From Gammaproteobacteria bacterium (GTDB lineage: Bacteria; Pseudomonadota; Gammaproteobacteria; SZUA-229), in assembly GCA_030148865.1 (NCBI GenBank), contig JASBSR010000002.1:62001-126000 (forward strand): 64,000 nucleotides of DNA, given 5' to 3'. The first letter of the stretch is position 1; each line of letters starts with the position of its first letter. The notes below the pieces were generated by a model. The model saw nothing but the letters and a program-made list of their open reading frames with translations, was not told the origin of the DNA and ran no database searches. Shown piece by piece: positions 29,885 to 38,370 of the stretch. The position numbers and the translations under genes are program-made.

Positions 29885-31336
29885 ATGCGCTTTACTATTA
29901 TCCAGCGGCTGGTTGGCTTATTGCTGATGTTATTCAGCATTACCCTGCTACCTCCCTTTATTATCGATTTAATCTATGGCGAAGATGCGGGTACGGCATT
30001 CTTTTTCAGTTATGTTGTGCTGGTCGTGCTGGGATTAGTGATGTATCTGCCAGCGCGCAATGTGCGTGGTGATTTCAGGTTGCGCGACGGTTTTATGGTC
30101 GTTGTGCTGTTCTGGGTGGTGCTGGGGATGGCGGGGGCTTTACCTCTGGTGTTTTATAGTGATCTTGCGGTGAGTTTTACCGATGCGGTGTTTGAGTCCA
30201 TTTCTGGACTCACCACCACCGGTGCCACCGTGCTCACTGGTCTGGATGAAATGCCGCACGGAATTTTGTTTTATCGCCAGGAGCTGCAATGGCTGGGCGG
30301 GATGGGAATTATTGTGCTCGCGGTGGCCGTGATGCCAATGCTGGGCATCGGCGGCATGCAGCTGTATCGTGCCGAAGCGCCGGGGCCGGTGAAAGACAGC
30401 AAGCTAACACCGCGCATTGCTGAATCTGCGAAAGCGCTCTGGTACATTTATCTGGGTCTGACTATTGCCTGTTCCCTGGCCTACTGGTTGGCGGGCATGA
30501 ATGTGTTCGATGCGGTATCGCACAGTTTTGCCACACTTTCGACCGGGGGCTTCTCAACCCATGATGCCAGTCTGGGGTATTTCAACAGCCCGCTGATAGA
30601 AGCGATTGCTGTGGTTTTTATGTTTCTCGGTGGGGTCAATTTTGCCCTGCACTTCGCCGTGGTTCGTTCCTATAATTTGATGCATTACATCCGAGATAGT
30701 GAATTTCAGATGTATGCCATAACATTGCTGGTGGCAGCAACTTCGATCATTGCCTGTTTTTATAGCCAGTACGCAGTGTTTGATTTGTCTGATGCGGTGA
30801 GACAGGGTGTGTTTAATGCTGTGTCGATGGCAACGACAACAGGCTTTACCACTAGTGAGTTTTCGAGCTGGCCCGCGTTTATCCCGGTGATGCTGATTTT
30901 TGTGGGCTTCATGGGGGGCTGTGGCGGCTCCACGGGTGGTGGCATGAAGGCCATTCGGCTACTTCTGCTGATCAAACAAGGTCAGCGTGAATTGATGCGT
31001 CTGATTCACCCGAATGCACAGGTCGTGGTAAAGCTGGGTAAAAAACCCATGTCAGAAACGGTGGTTGAATCTGTCTGGGGATTCTCTGCAGCCTACGTCG
31101 CCTGTTTTGTGATTATAATGCTGGTGATGATGTTCAGTGGGGTCGATCAGGTGACTGCATTTTCGGCGGTGGCTTCAACATTGAACAACGTAGGCCCCGG
31201 GCTGGGTGAGGTGAGTGCCAACTATGCCAGTCTGAATGATCTGGATAAATGGGTGCTATGTTTCTCCATGCTGCTGGGTCGTCTTGAAATCTTCACCTTG
31301 CTGGTGATGTTTACCCCGGCGTTCTGGCGCAAATAG
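29885..31336 (+). CDS. trkH: Trk system potassium uptake protein TrkH
   Basis: Inner-membrane K+ channel subunit, 483 aa with about ten membrane helices. Four pore-loop signatures can be seen: SGLTTTGATVL, ATLSTGGFSTHD, MATTTGFTTSEF and STLNNVGPGLGEV, each with the selectivity glycine. The GGCGGSTGGGMK segment is the intramembrane loop that gates TrkH. It works with the TrkA encoded directly upstream in osmotic adjustment and pH homeostasis. Confidence 0.95.
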   Translation: MRFTIIQRLVGLLLMLFSITLLPPFIIDLIYGEDAGTAFFFSYVVLVVLGLVMYLPARNVRGDFRLRDGFMVVVLFWVVLGMAGALPLVFYSDLAVSFTDAVFESISGLTTTGATVLTGLDEMPHGILFYRQELQWLGGMGIIVLAVAVMPMLGIGGMQLYRAEAPGPVKDSKLTPRIAESAKALWYIYLGLTIACSLAYWLAGMNVFDAVSHSFATLSTGGFSTHDASLGYFNSPLIEAIAVVFMFLGGVNFALHFAVVRSYNLMHYIRDSEFQMYAITLLVAATSIIACFYSQYAVFDLSDAVRQGVFNAVSMATTTGFTTSEFSSWPAFIPVMLIFVGFMGGCGGSTGGGMKAIRLLLLIKQGQRELMRLIHPNAQVVVKLGKKPMSETVVESVWGFSAAYVACFVIIMLVMMFSGVDQVTAFSAVASTLNNVGPGLGEVSANYASLNDLDKWVLCFSMLLGRLEIFTLLVMFTPAFWRK

Positions 31337-31367
31337 TTTGTTCAGTTTCTGCCAGCAGACAGTGTGA

Positions 31368-32336
31368 ATGAAAACCACAACACCACAACAAAGTCGTTTT
31401 TTGCCGCGCTTTAGCATGGCACTGTTAGCACCGCGCTACTGGTTACTCTGGTTGTTGCTCGCGGTGTTTTATGTGTTCAGCTGGTTGCCGGTTGCGGTGA
31501 TTGATCGTGTCGCGAACAGACTTGGCGATTTTGCAGCAAAAAAAAATCGCAAGCGGGCGCTGGTGGCGCGCAGGAATTTAGAACTCTGTTTCCCGGATAA
31601 ACACCCGGACGAAATCGAGATACTGATACGTGATCATTTTCGCGCTTATTTACGTAGTTTGTTGCACTATCCACTGATCTGGTGGGCGCCGCGCTGGCGT
31701 TTGCAGCGTCACATAGAACTGCAGGGAGAAGAATTGATTGCGCAGCAGCGTGTTCAGGGCAAAAATATTATTATCTTGACCTGCCATAGTGTCGGGCTGG
31801 AGTTTTCGGTTGCCGCGCTAACAAAATACACGGCCTGCGCCGGGCCGTATAAAGCGATGGCACATCCGTTGCTCAACTGGCTGGTGGCCAGAGGCCGGCA
31901 GCAGAATAACGCCCGAGTTTTTACCCGTGATGAGGGTTTGCGACCTCTGGTGCAAATGGCACGCAAGGGTCGGGCGATAATCTATCTTGCTGATGAAGAT
32001 TTAGGGCCTGAGGTATCGGTGTTTGTGCCATTCTTCGGGGTACAAAAAGCCACGATTTCGGTGCTCGGACGATTAGCCAAAACCTGTAATGCAGCGGTGT
32101 TGCCCTGTATCAGTTGCTACGATGCGGCATCAAGGAAATACCGAGTCAGGTTGCTGCCGGCGCTGCAAGATTTTCCACAGGGTGATGACCAGATCAATGC
32201 TCGGGTGATGAATGCCGCGATTGAGGCGGCGGTGCGGGAATGTCTGCCGCAGTATTTCTGGACCATGAAGTGGTTTCGCACTCGACCGCCGGGTGAGGCC
32301 GATCTTTATATGGGGGAGTATCAGGACTCACAGTAG
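31368..32336 (+). CDS. Lysophospholipid/lipid A acyltransferase family (LpxL/HtrB-like)
   Basis: Transfers a fatty acyl chain to a lipid A precursor or related lipid at the inner membrane. One N-terminal membrane helix (YWLLWLLLAVFYVFSWLPVA) is followed by the acyltransferase core. The HX4E catalytic motif is present as HSVGLE in LTCHSVGLEF, and the LADEDLGPEVSVFVPFFG segment matches the lipid A acyltransferase signature. The 322-aa length fits. LpxL versus LpxM (or an ornithine-lipid enzyme) cannot be decided from sequence alone. It follows trkH by 31 bases but is functionally unrelated to it. The window's arn operon acts on the same molecule, lipid A. Confidence 0.8.
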   Translation: MKTTTPQQSRFLPRFSMALLAPRYWLLWLLLAVFYVFSWLPVAVIDRVANRLGDFAAKKNRKRALVARRNLELCFPDKHPDEIEILIRDHFRAYLRSLLHYPLIWWAPRWRLQRHIELQGEELIAQQRVQGKNIIILTCHSVGLEFSVAALTKYTACAGPYKAMAHPLLNWLVARGRQQNNARVFTRDEGLRPLVQMARKGRAIIYLADEDLGPEVSVFVPFFGVQKATISVLGRLAKTCNAAVLPCISCYDAASRKYRVRLLPALQDFPQGDDQINARVMNAAIEAAVRECLPQYFWTMKWFRTRPPGEADLYMGEYQDSQ

Positions 32337-32363
32337 CCGGTAGTACTGGTTTTTTCTCAGGCG

Positions 32364-32390
32364 ATAAAAACCCCGGAACAAGTCCGGGGT
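32364..32390 (-). terminator. Intrinsic terminator of the candidate small RNA
   Basis: On the minus strand an 8-bp stem ACCCCGGA/TCCGGGGT with a 5-base loop is followed by TTTT. On the plus strand no U-run follows, so it terminates only minus transcripts. No minus-strand gene other than the proposed RNA lies upstream, which itself argues for a minus-strand transcript here. Confidence 0.75.
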
Positions 32391-32550
32391 CGGATAACAT
32401 CCTTGCTTGGTGATTGAGCCTCCGCGCTGTAGCATTCGCCGTCTTTCCGTGTAAACTTCCTCTGGAGTCTCGAGAACTACATCCTGATCCCTGTATGCGT
32501 TTGCTACCTTACGTCCCTGAGTCCCTGTACGGCTCTTTCCATGTGTCCTG
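32365..32550 (-). ncRNA. Candidate CsrB/RsmZ-type small RNA sequestering CsrA/RsmA
   Basis: In the gap between the acyltransferase and dtd, the minus strand encodes a transcript of about 186 nt beginning near GCAGGACACAUGG. I count about eleven GGA motifs in it, including CAGGGAUCAGGAUG and repeated CAGGGAC, the pattern by which CsrB, RsmY and RsmZ bind CsrA/RsmA. A CATAAT -10 box lies about seven bases before the predicted start, with a poor -35, as expected for an activator-dependent promoter. An upstream GacA-type box and an intrinsic terminator complete the unit. Neither strand has an ORF over the whole stretch. Known members act as decoys that free target mRNAs under control of the GacS/GacA (BarA/UvrY) system, which is not in this window. 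The exact ends are inferred. Confidence 0.75.
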
Positions 32551-32556
32551 CGAATG

Positions 32557-32562
32557 ATTATG
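32557..32562 (-). promoter_or_regulatory. -10 box of the candidate CsrB/RsmZ-type RNA
   Basis: CATAAT on the minus strand, 7 bases upstream of the proposed RNA start at about 32550. The sequence 17 bases further upstream (TAGCTT) is a poor -35, consistent with dependence on GacA. Confidence 0.5.
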
Positions 32563-32606
32563 GTGGCTGTGCCGAGCTTAAGCTATCAGGTAGTTTGGTG
32601 GTGGCT

Positions 32607-32624
32607 TGTAAGAAAGCGCCTACA
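32607..32624. promoter_or_regulatory. GacA/UvrY-type upstream activating box
   Basis: TGTAAG-AAAGCG-CCTACA on the plus strand, matching the palindromic GacA consensus TGTAAGN6CTTACA with one mismatch. Its centre is about 65 bases upstream of the predicted RNA start, a usual distance for rsmY, rsmZ and csrB. It also lies about 31 bases upstream of the dtd start codon on the other side. Confidence 0.7.
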
Positions 32625-32655
32625 AATTTCTGCACATGTTCAGTCTAATTGACGC

Positions 32656-33108
32656 ATGATCGCGCTCTTACAACGTGTCAGGGGTGCCTCCGTGGCCGTC
32701 GATGGGGCTATTATTTCCAGTATAAACAGTGGCTTACTGGTTTTTGTCGGGGTGGTAAAAAATGATAGCGAGGTGCAGGCAGCGCGCCTGGCCGAACGCC
32801 TGCTGAGTTACCGGATTTTTGCCGATGATAAGGATAGAATGAATCTATCCTTACGCGATACCTGCGGAGAGATTTTACTAGTGCCGCAATTTACTCTGGC
32901 CGCCGACACCCGCAGTGGAAATCGACCCAGCTTGACTCCCGCCGCCGGGCCGGAGAAAGCGCAACACCTGTTCGCGCAGGTAGTTGCTATAATGCAGCAA
33001 CAGATAGATGCCGGAGCGTTACAAAAAGTGCAGACTGGCCGCTTCGGCGCAGACATGGCAGTCGAGCTGGTAAACGACGGGCCTGTCACCTTCTGGCTGG
33101 AAACCTGA
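32656..33108 (+). CDS. dtd: D-aminoacyl-tRNA deacylase
   Basis: Removes D-amino acids, such as D-tyrosine, from tRNA. The family motifs LLVPQFTLAAD (the SQFTL-type loop) and VNDGPVTF at the C-terminus are present. The 150-aa length matches the family (about 145). It starts at ATG 32656. The upstream region holds the GacA box and the divergently transcribed small RNA, so dtd and the RNA share regulatory DNA. It is 35 bases upstream of hisB and may be cotranscribed. Confidence 0.93.
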   Translation: MIALLQRVRGASVAVDGAIISSINSGLLVFVGVVKNDSEVQAARLAERLLSYRIFADDKDRMNLSLRDTCGEILLVPQFTLAADTRSGNRPSLTPAAGPEKAQHLFAQVVAIMQQQIDAGALQKVQTGRFGADMAVELVNDGPVTFWLET

Positions 33109-33143
33109 CCGGATAAATATGATTGAATCGACTGGAGTAAACC

Positions 33144-33737
33144 ATGAGCAAGCGTAGCGCCAGTGTTGAACGCAACACACTGGAAACCCAGATCAGGGTC
33201 GAAGTGAATCTTGACGGCACTGGTGTGTGCAAACTTGAGACCGGGCTGCCGTTTCTGGAGCACATGCTGGATCAGGTCGCGCGTCATGGCCTGATCGATA
33301 TCACCATCGCCGCCAGCGGTGATCTGCACATCGATGCCCACCACACAGTGGAAGATATTGGCATTACGCTGGGACAGGCGGTGACTCAGGCGGTGGGTGA
33401 CAAAAAAGGCATTGTGCGTTACGGTCACGCCTATGTGCCGTTAGACGAAGCACTGTCGCGGGTGGTGATCGATTTTTCTGGTCGTCCGGGGCTGGAGTAT
33501 CAGGCTGAATATCCGCGGGGCATGATCGGTGATTTTGATGTTGATCTGTTCCACGAATTTTTTCAGGGCTTTGTCAATCACGCCAATGTCACTCTACATA
33601 TCGATAATTTGAAAGGCGCGAATGCGCATCATATTGCCGAGACCGTTTTCAAAGCCTTCGGCCGCGCGCTGCGCATGGCGCTGGCGATGGATGCACGCAT
33701 GTCCGGCATCACACCCAGCACCAAGGGCAGTCTGTAG
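33144..33737 (+). CDS. hisB: Imidazoleglycerol-phosphate dehydratase
   Basis: Dehydrates imidazole glycerol phosphate to imidazole acetol phosphate in histidine synthesis, using Mn2+. The metal-binding motifs are [25 protein letters not shown] and [17 protein letters not shown]. At 197 aa it is the single-function form, without the N-terminal histidinol-phosphatase of E. coli HisB. GGAG lies eight bases upstream of the ATG. It opens hisBHAFIE; hisG, hisD and hisC are not in the window. Confidence 0.95.
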   Translation: MSKRSASVERNTLETQIRVEVNLDGTGVCKLETGLPFLEHMLDQVARHGLIDITIAASGDLHIDAHHTVEDIGITLGQAVTQAVGDKKGIVRYGHAYVPLDEALSRVVIDFSGRPGLEYQAEYPRGMIGDFDVDLFHEFFQGFVNHANVTLHIDNLKGANAHHIAETVFKAFGRALRMALAMDARMSGITPSTKGSL

Positions 33738-33745
33738 ATACGATC

Positions 33746-34399
33746 ATGAGTTCAATAATAGCCGTGGTGGATTACGGCATGGGTAACTTACGTTCGGTGG
33801 CGAAAGCGCTGGAGCATGTGGTCGAACCGGGCCAGCAGGTGCTAGTGACATCGAAACCAGCCGACATTGCTGCGGCTTCGCACGTGGTATTCCCGGGGCA
33901 GGGTGCGGCGCGCGATTGCATGCGCGAATTAGATCAACACAAACTGGTCGAGCCAGTGCTGGCGGCTGCGCGTAGTAAACCTTTTCTTGGCATTTGCATG
34001 GGTTTACAGGTGTTAATGCGTCACAGCGAGGAAAACGCAGGCGTTGACTGCATGAATCTGTACCCGGGTGAGGTGCGAGCACTGGCACCGAGGCTGGCGG
34101 CGGCGGGTGAGATGGCGCTGAAAATTCCACACATGGGCTGGAACAATGTGATGCAGTCGGGTTCCCATCCCTTATGGAACGGGATTGCGCAGAACAGCCG
34201 GTTTTATTTTGTACATAGTTTTTTTGTCGATCCCGAAGATCCGTTACTCGCCAGTGGTCACAGTCGCTACGGGATAGAGTTTACCTCGGCGATTGCATGC
34301 GCTAATGTGTTTGCTGTGCAGTTTCACCCCGAAAAAAGCGCCGACGACGGTTTGCGTCTGCTGCACAACTTTGTGCGCTGGAATGGTCAATACGCGTAA
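33746..34399 (+). CDS. hisH: Imidazole glycerol phosphate synthase, glutamine amidotransferase subunit
   Basis: Releases ammonia from glutamine and passes it to HisF. The class I amidotransferase triad is visible: Cys84 in GICMGLQVL, His in VQFHPEKS, and Glu in that same segment. The oxyanion strand is VVFPGQGA. The length, 217 aa, is slightly above the usual 200. It follows hisB by eight bases and acts as a heterodimer with the HisF encoded two genes downstream. Confidence 0.93.
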   Translation: MSSIIAVVDYGMGNLRSVAKALEHVVEPGQQVLVTSKPADIAAASHVVFPGQGAARDCMRELDQHKLVEPVLAAARSKPFLGICMGLQVLMRHSEENAGVDCMNLYPGEVRALAPRLAAAGEMALKIPHMGWNNVMQSGSHPLWNGIAQNSRFYFVHSFFVDPEDPLLASGHSRYGIEFTSAIACANVFAVQFHPEKSADDGLRLLHNFVRWNGQYA

Positions 34400-34432
34400 C
34401 GCGAAAATACTCATGTCTCAGGAGATTTACCA

Positions 34433-35164
34433 ATGTTGCTGATCCCCGCCATTGACCTTAAAGATGGTCAGTGTGTTCGTTTGCGTCAGGGAAAAATGGA
34501 AGACAATACTGTATTTTCCGATGATCCGGTGGCAATGGCCGGGCGTTGGGTCGCGACCGGCGCGAAACGACTGCACATCGTCGATCTCGATGGCGCGTTT
34601 GCGGGCAAGCCGAAAAACGCCGGTGTCATCCACGACATCGCCAGCGCCTATCCTGATATTGAAATTCAGCTCGGTGGCGGTATTCGCGATGAAGAGACCA
34701 TCGTTGCTTATCTCGATGCTGGCGTCAGCTATGTGATTATCGGCACCCAGGCGGTGAAAGAGCCGCACTTCATCAATGAGATATGTGTTGAGTTTCCTAA
34801 ACGGATTATCGTCGGGCTTGATGCCAAAGACGGCAGGGTTGCGATTGATGGCTGGTCAAAACTGTCGAAGCACGATGTTATCGACATGGCGCAGCGTTTT
34901 GAAAAAGACGGTGTTGAAGCCATTATTTATACCGATATTTCACGCGATGGCATGATGCAGGGTGTGAATATCGATGCCACGGTGAAACTGGCACAGGCGA
35001 TCTGCATTCCGGTGATCGCCTCCGGCGGTATTACCACAATGAAAGATGTGCAGGCGCTGGCGGCGGTCGAAGACGAAGGCGTGATTGGGGCTATTACCGG
35101 GCGTGCAATTTATGAAGGTACGCTGGATTATGCTGAGGCGCAGGCCTGGCTGGACGCGCAATAG
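34433..35164 (+). CDS. hisA: ProFAR isomerase (HisA)
   Basis: Opens the sugar ring of ProFAR to give PRFAR (an Amadori rearrangement) in histidine synthesis. A (beta-alpha)8 barrel of 243 aa. The catalytic Asp in the first strand ([15 protein letters not shown]) and in the fifth ([12 protein letters not shown]) are present. The half-barrel repeats, including VQLGGGIRD-type loops ([10 protein letters not shown] and [10 protein letters not shown]), are typical. It has an AGGAG ribosome site ahead of the ATG and lies between hisH and hisF. Confidence 0.95.
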   Translation: MLLIPAIDLKDGQCVRLRQGKMEDNTVFSDDPVAMAGRWVATGAKRLHIVDLDGAFAGKPKNAGVIHDIASAYPDIEIQLGGGIRDEETIVAYLDAGVSYVIIGTQAVKEPHFINEICVEFPKRIIVGLDAKDGRVAIDGWSKLSKHDVIDMAQRFEKDGVEAIIYTDISRDGMMQGVNIDATVKLAQAICIPVIASGGITTMKDVQALAAVEDEGVIGAITGRAIYEGTLDYAEAQAWLDAQ

Positions 35165-35179
35165 ACGGCTGAAAATATT

Positions 35180-35953
35180 ATGTCACTCGCAAAACGTATT
35201 ATTCCCTGTCTCGATGTTGATAACGGCCGCGTGGTTAAGGGTGTGCAGTTTGTCGATATTCGCGATGCCGGTGATCCGGTGGAAGTCGCGCGCCGCTATG
35301 ATAAAGAAGGCGCGGATGAAATTACCTTTCTCGATATTACCGCCAGCTCGGATGATCGCGATACTATTGTCCATGTGGTCGAACATGTGGCCGAAGAAGT
35401 GTTTATTCCGCTCACCGTTGGTGGTGGCATACGCAAGCTGGAAGACGTACGCACCATGCTCAATGCCGGCGCCGATAAAGTTGCGATCAATACCGCAGCA
35501 GTGTTCAATCCTGATTTTGTCCGCGAGGTGAGTGACCGCATCGGCTCGCAGTGCATTGTGGTGGCAATCGACGCCAAGCAGGTGAGCGCCGCAGGCGAGC
35601 CTTTACGCTGGGAGCTGTTCACCCACGGTGGCCGCAAACCGACCGGACTCGACGCCGTCGAGTGGGCGCAGAAAATGACAGACTATGGTGCCGGTGAAAT
35701 TTTACTGACCAGCATGGATCGCGATGGCACCAAAGCCGGGTTTGATCTGACGCTGACGCGAGCGATAGCCGATGCCGTGTCGATTCCGGTGATTGCTTCC
35801 GGCGGGGTCGGCAATCTCGACCATCTCGCCGAGGGCGTACTCGAAGGCCGGGCCGACGCTGTGCTCGCCGCCAGTATTTTTCACTTCGGTGAATACACCG
35901 TTGGTCAGGCAAAACAACGCATGGCAGAACGTGGTGTTGAGGTGCGCTTATAA
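35180..35953 (+). CDS. hisF: Imidazole glycerol phosphate synthase, cyclase subunit
   Basis: Uses ammonia from HisH to form imidazole glycerol phosphate and AICAR. The (beta-alpha)8 barrel has catalytic Asp11-type ([14 protein letters not shown]) and Asp130-type (VVAIDAKQ) residues plus the [13 protein letters not shown] loop. The 257-aa length matches. The last base of its stop codon is shared with the hisI ATG (TAATG overlap), so the genes are translationally coupled. Confidence 0.95.
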   Translation: MSLAKRIIPCLDVDNGRVVKGVQFVDIRDAGDPVEVARRYDKEGADEITFLDITASSDDRDTIVHVVEHVAEEVFIPLTVGGGIRKLEDVRTMLNAGADKVAINTAAVFNPDFVREVSDRIGSQCIVVAIDAKQVSAAGEPLRWELFTHGGRKPTGLDAVEWAQKMTDYGAGEILLTSMDRDGTKAGFDLTLTRAIADAVSIPVIASGGVGNLDHLAEGVLEGRADAVLAASIFHFGEYTVGQAKQRMAERGVEVRL

Positions 35954-36342
35954 TGACTAGCTGGCTCGACGAAGTGGGTTTTGATAGCCAGGGTCTGGTG
36001 CCGGCGATCGCCCAGGATGCCGACACCGGTAAAGTGCTGATGCTGGCGTGGATGAACCGCGAGGCATTGCAGCTCACAGCAGACAGGGGTGAGGCTGTGT
36101 ACTGGTCGCGTTCGCGCGATAAGCTTTGGCATAAAGGTGAAGTATCCGGCCATGTACAAAAAGTGCTGGAAATCCGTTTTGATTGTGACGCGGATGTGAT
36201 TCTGCTAAAAGTGGAACAGGTAGGTGGCATTGCCTGTCATACTGGACGTGAAAGCTGTTTTTATCGGCTGCTGAAAAACCATAGCTGGGTCGAGGTCGAC
36301 ACGGTGATCAAAGACCCCAAAGACATTTACGGTAGCGAGTAA
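35953..36342 (+). CDS. hisI: Phosphoribosyl-AMP cyclohydrolase
   Basis: Opens the purine ring of phosphoribosyl-AMP. The zinc-binding motifs are [26 protein letters not shown], which ends with the Cys-His-Cys set. The 129-aa length equals that of single-domain HisI, so the function is split from hisE, unlike the fused HisIE of E. coli. It overlaps hisF and hisE by one base each. Confidence 0.94.
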   Translation: MTSWLDEVGFDSQGLVPAIAQDADTGKVLMLAWMNREALQLTADRGEAVYWSRSRDKLWHKGEVSGHVQKVLEIRFDCDADVILLKVEQVGGIACHTGRESCFYRLLKNHSWVEVDTVIKDPKDIYGSE

Positions 36343-36659
36343 TGGCCGATCCGATTTTGACATCGCTGGCAGAAGTGCTGGAAGCGCGCAAACAGGCAGC
36401 GCCGGATTCTTCCTATGTCGCCGCTTTATACGCCAAAGGCACGGATGCAATTTTGAAAAAAATTGGTGAAGAAGCCACCGAAATGGTGATGGCAGCAAAG
36501 GACGGTGATGCCGATAAAATTATTTATGAAACTGCGGATTTATGGTTTCACACACTGGTATTACTGGCGCATCAGGGGTTGAGCCCGGATGCAGTATTGC
36601 AGGAGCTGGGGCGACGCTTTGGTGTCTCCGGCCTCGAAGAAAAGGCCTCACGCAAGTGA
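36342..36659 (+). CDS. hisE: Phosphoribosyl-ATP pyrophosphatase
   Basis: Hydrolyses phosphoribosyl-ATP to phosphoribosyl-AMP in the second step of histidine synthesis. An all-alpha MazG-like fold; the motif [18 protein letters not shown] followed by [14 protein letters not shown] carries the acidic metal-binding residues. At 105 aa it is a separate protein. It begins one base inside the hisI stop and is the last his gene; tatA follows after 33 bases, probably in the same transcript. Confidence 0.94.
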   Translation: MADPILTSLAEVLEARKQAAPDSSYVAALYAKGTDAILKKIGEEATEMVMAAKDGDADKIIYETADLWFHTLVLLAHQGLSPDAVLQELGRRFGVSGLEEKASRK

Positions 36660-36692
36660 GCCGCGTTTACAACGAACACGAGTGAGTACGAC

Positions 36693-36917
36693 ATGGGTAT
36701 AAGTATCTGGCAATTATTAATTATTCTGGTGCTGGTGGTTTTGATTTTTGGTACCAAAAAACTTAAAAACATGGGTGGTGATCTGGGCTCGGCGGTAAAA
36801 GGTTTTAAGAGCGCGATGAAAGATGGCGCCAGCGAAGAGACCACCAGCAAACAGCTCGATGAAGATGGCAACATTATCGAAGGCGAAGTGACCTCCAAAA
36901 ACAAAGACAAGGTTTAA
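36693..36917 (+). CDS. tatA: Twin-arginine translocase subunit TatA
   Basis: Forms the pore or weakened membrane zone for folded-protein export. One N-terminal helix ([20 protein letters not shown]), then the [18 protein letters not shown] amphipathic helix that defines the family, then an acidic tail. The 74-aa length is typical. It lies between hisE and tatB and is expected to be transcribed with the his genes, an arrangement seen in several gammaproteobacteria. Confidence 0.93.
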   Translation: MGISIWQLLIILVLVVLIFGTKKLKNMGGDLGSAVKGFKSAMKDGASEETTSKQLDEDGNIIEGEVTSKNKDKV

Positions 36918-37007
36918 ATATTAATCTGTCTGACACCTGTCATCTAAACTGGGCAGCGTTTATGGGCCACCTTTCATCTTTCATTTTTCACGGTTCATTC
37001 ATTCACC

Positions 37008-37391
37008 ATGTTTGAGATCGGTTTCTGGGAAATTTTTCTTATCCTGATACTGGCTTTGCTGGTGATCGGTCCCGAGCGTTTGCCGAGCGCAGCGCGCAAG
37101 GCGGGCTACTGGGTCGGTCGCGTGCGGCGTTATGTCGAGGGGGTGCGCAATGAAGTCGAGCAGGAGTTCGATGTTTCTGAATTCAAACGCCTGATGCATA
37201 ACCAGGAAGTGCAGATCAACGAATTACAACGCAAGCTCAATAGTCAGTTAGACGATGATGCCCTGACGACCTCGGATGATGACGGCCTGCCTCAATATGA
37301 ATTGCACGATGATGCACCCGAAACGGAAAAACAGGTGGCTTCGACTGATGATAAGACCGATGTTAAAAAATCGGATGTGTCTTCATCATGA
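37008..37391 (+). CDS. tatB: Twin-arginine translocase subunit TatB
   Basis: With TatC, receives twin-arginine signal peptides. The N-terminal helix FEIGFWEIFLILILALLVIG contains the family glutamate, followed by PERLPSAARKAGYWVGRVRR, which distinguishes TatB from TatA. The acidic C-terminal tail is disordered-looking. At 127 aa it is within the usual range. Its last codons overlap the tatC start by four bases. Confidence 0.92.
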   Translation: MFEIGFWEIFLILILALLVIGPERLPSAARKAGYWVGRVRRYVEGVRNEVEQEFDVSEFKRLMHNQEVQINELQRKLNSQLDDDALTTSDDDGLPQYELHDDAPETEKQVASTDDKTDVKKSDVSSS

Positions 37392-38269
37392 GCGAAACAG
37401 ATCAGGATAGAGCTGAGGATAAAGAGCAAAGTCTGCTCGACCACCTGAAAGAACTGCGCGACCGTTTGTTGCGCATGGTACTGGTGGTGCTGGTGTTGTT
37501 TCTTTCCCTGTTCGCGTTCTCGGAACAGATTTTTAGTTATGTCGCCCAGCCGTTGCTGGCGTTGATGCCGGAAGGCACATCGATGATCGCGACCGGGGTC
37601 ACGTCACCGTTTCTGGTGCCGTTCAAGCTGGTGCTGTTGCTGTCGGTGTTGCTCGCAGTGCCCTATTTACTGCACCAGATCTGGGGCTTTATCGCACCGG
37701 GGCTCTACAGCCATGAAAAACGTCTCGCTGGTCCCCTGCTGATTTCCAGTGTGGCCCTGTTTTACTGCGGTGTGGCTTTTGCCTATTTTGTGATTTTTCC
37801 CATTTTGTTCGGTTTTTTTATCAGCATCGCGCCCACCGGGGTGGCGATGATGACCGACATCGGTCAGTACCTGGATTTTATTATCACCATCTTTTTTGCT
37901 TTTGGCATTGCTTTTGAAGTGCCAGTAGCGACTTTTTTACTGATTGCTGCGGGTGTGACCACGCCTCGTGCGCTGGCAAAAAAGCGACCCTACATTATTA
38001 TTGGTGCTTTTGTTGTTGGCATGGTACTGACGCCGCCTGACGTGATTTCACAATCTCTGCTGGCGATCCCGATGTGGCTGTTGTTTGAGCTGGGTCTGGT
38101 GATGTCGCGTATTTTTCTCAGGCCGAAATCAATTATCACCCAGAACGATGAATATGAGATTCTGGAAGAAGGTCACAGCGAACTGAACGATGATGAAATG
38201 GATAGTATGCTCGACGAAATGGAAGCCGAAGAGGCCGAAAATCGCCAGTTACCACCGGAAAAACCATAA
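37388..38269 (+). CDS. tatC: Twin-arginine translocase subunit TatC
   Basis: The polytopic core of the Tat receptor, with six membrane helices. The N-terminal LLDHLKELRDRLLRM motif and the later YSHEKRLAGPLLISS segment are typical. The central loops hold the FAPTGVAMMTDIGQYLDFI region. At 293 aa it is about 35 residues longer than E. coli TatC because of an acidic, charged C-terminal tail (DDEMDSMLDEMEAEEAE). It starts within tatB (4-base overlap). Confidence 0.94.
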   Translation: MSETDQDRAEDKEQSLLDHLKELRDRLLRMVLVVLVLFLSLFAFSEQIFSYVAQPLLALMPEGTSMIATGVTSPFLVPFKLVLLLSVLLAVPYLLHQIWGFIAPGLYSHEKRLAGPLLISSVALFYCGVAFAYFVIFPILFGFFISIAPTGVAMMTDIGQYLDFIITIFFAFGIAFEVPVATFLLIAAGVTTPRALAKKRPYIIIGAFVVGMVLTPPDVISQSLLAIPMWLLFELGLVMSRIFLRPKSIITQNDEYEILEEGHSELNDDEMDSMLDEMEAEEAENRQLPPEKP

Positions 38270-38318
38270 ATTCGGGGCCAAACTGTTTGCCGCTATTCAT
38301 GTCGAAGGGTGGATGGTG

Positions 38319-38324
38319 TAGAAT
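38319..38324 (+). promoter_or_regulatory. Candidate -10 box upstream of gpmI
   Basis: TAGAAT with TTCATG 17 bases upstream is a weak match to a sigma70 promoter, 47 bases before the gpmI ATG. It is in the 101-base gap after tatC. Confidence 0.3.
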
Positions 38325-38370
38325 TCTGCCCGCAATGAAAATTACTGATACAAGGGGATTGGGTTACTAA

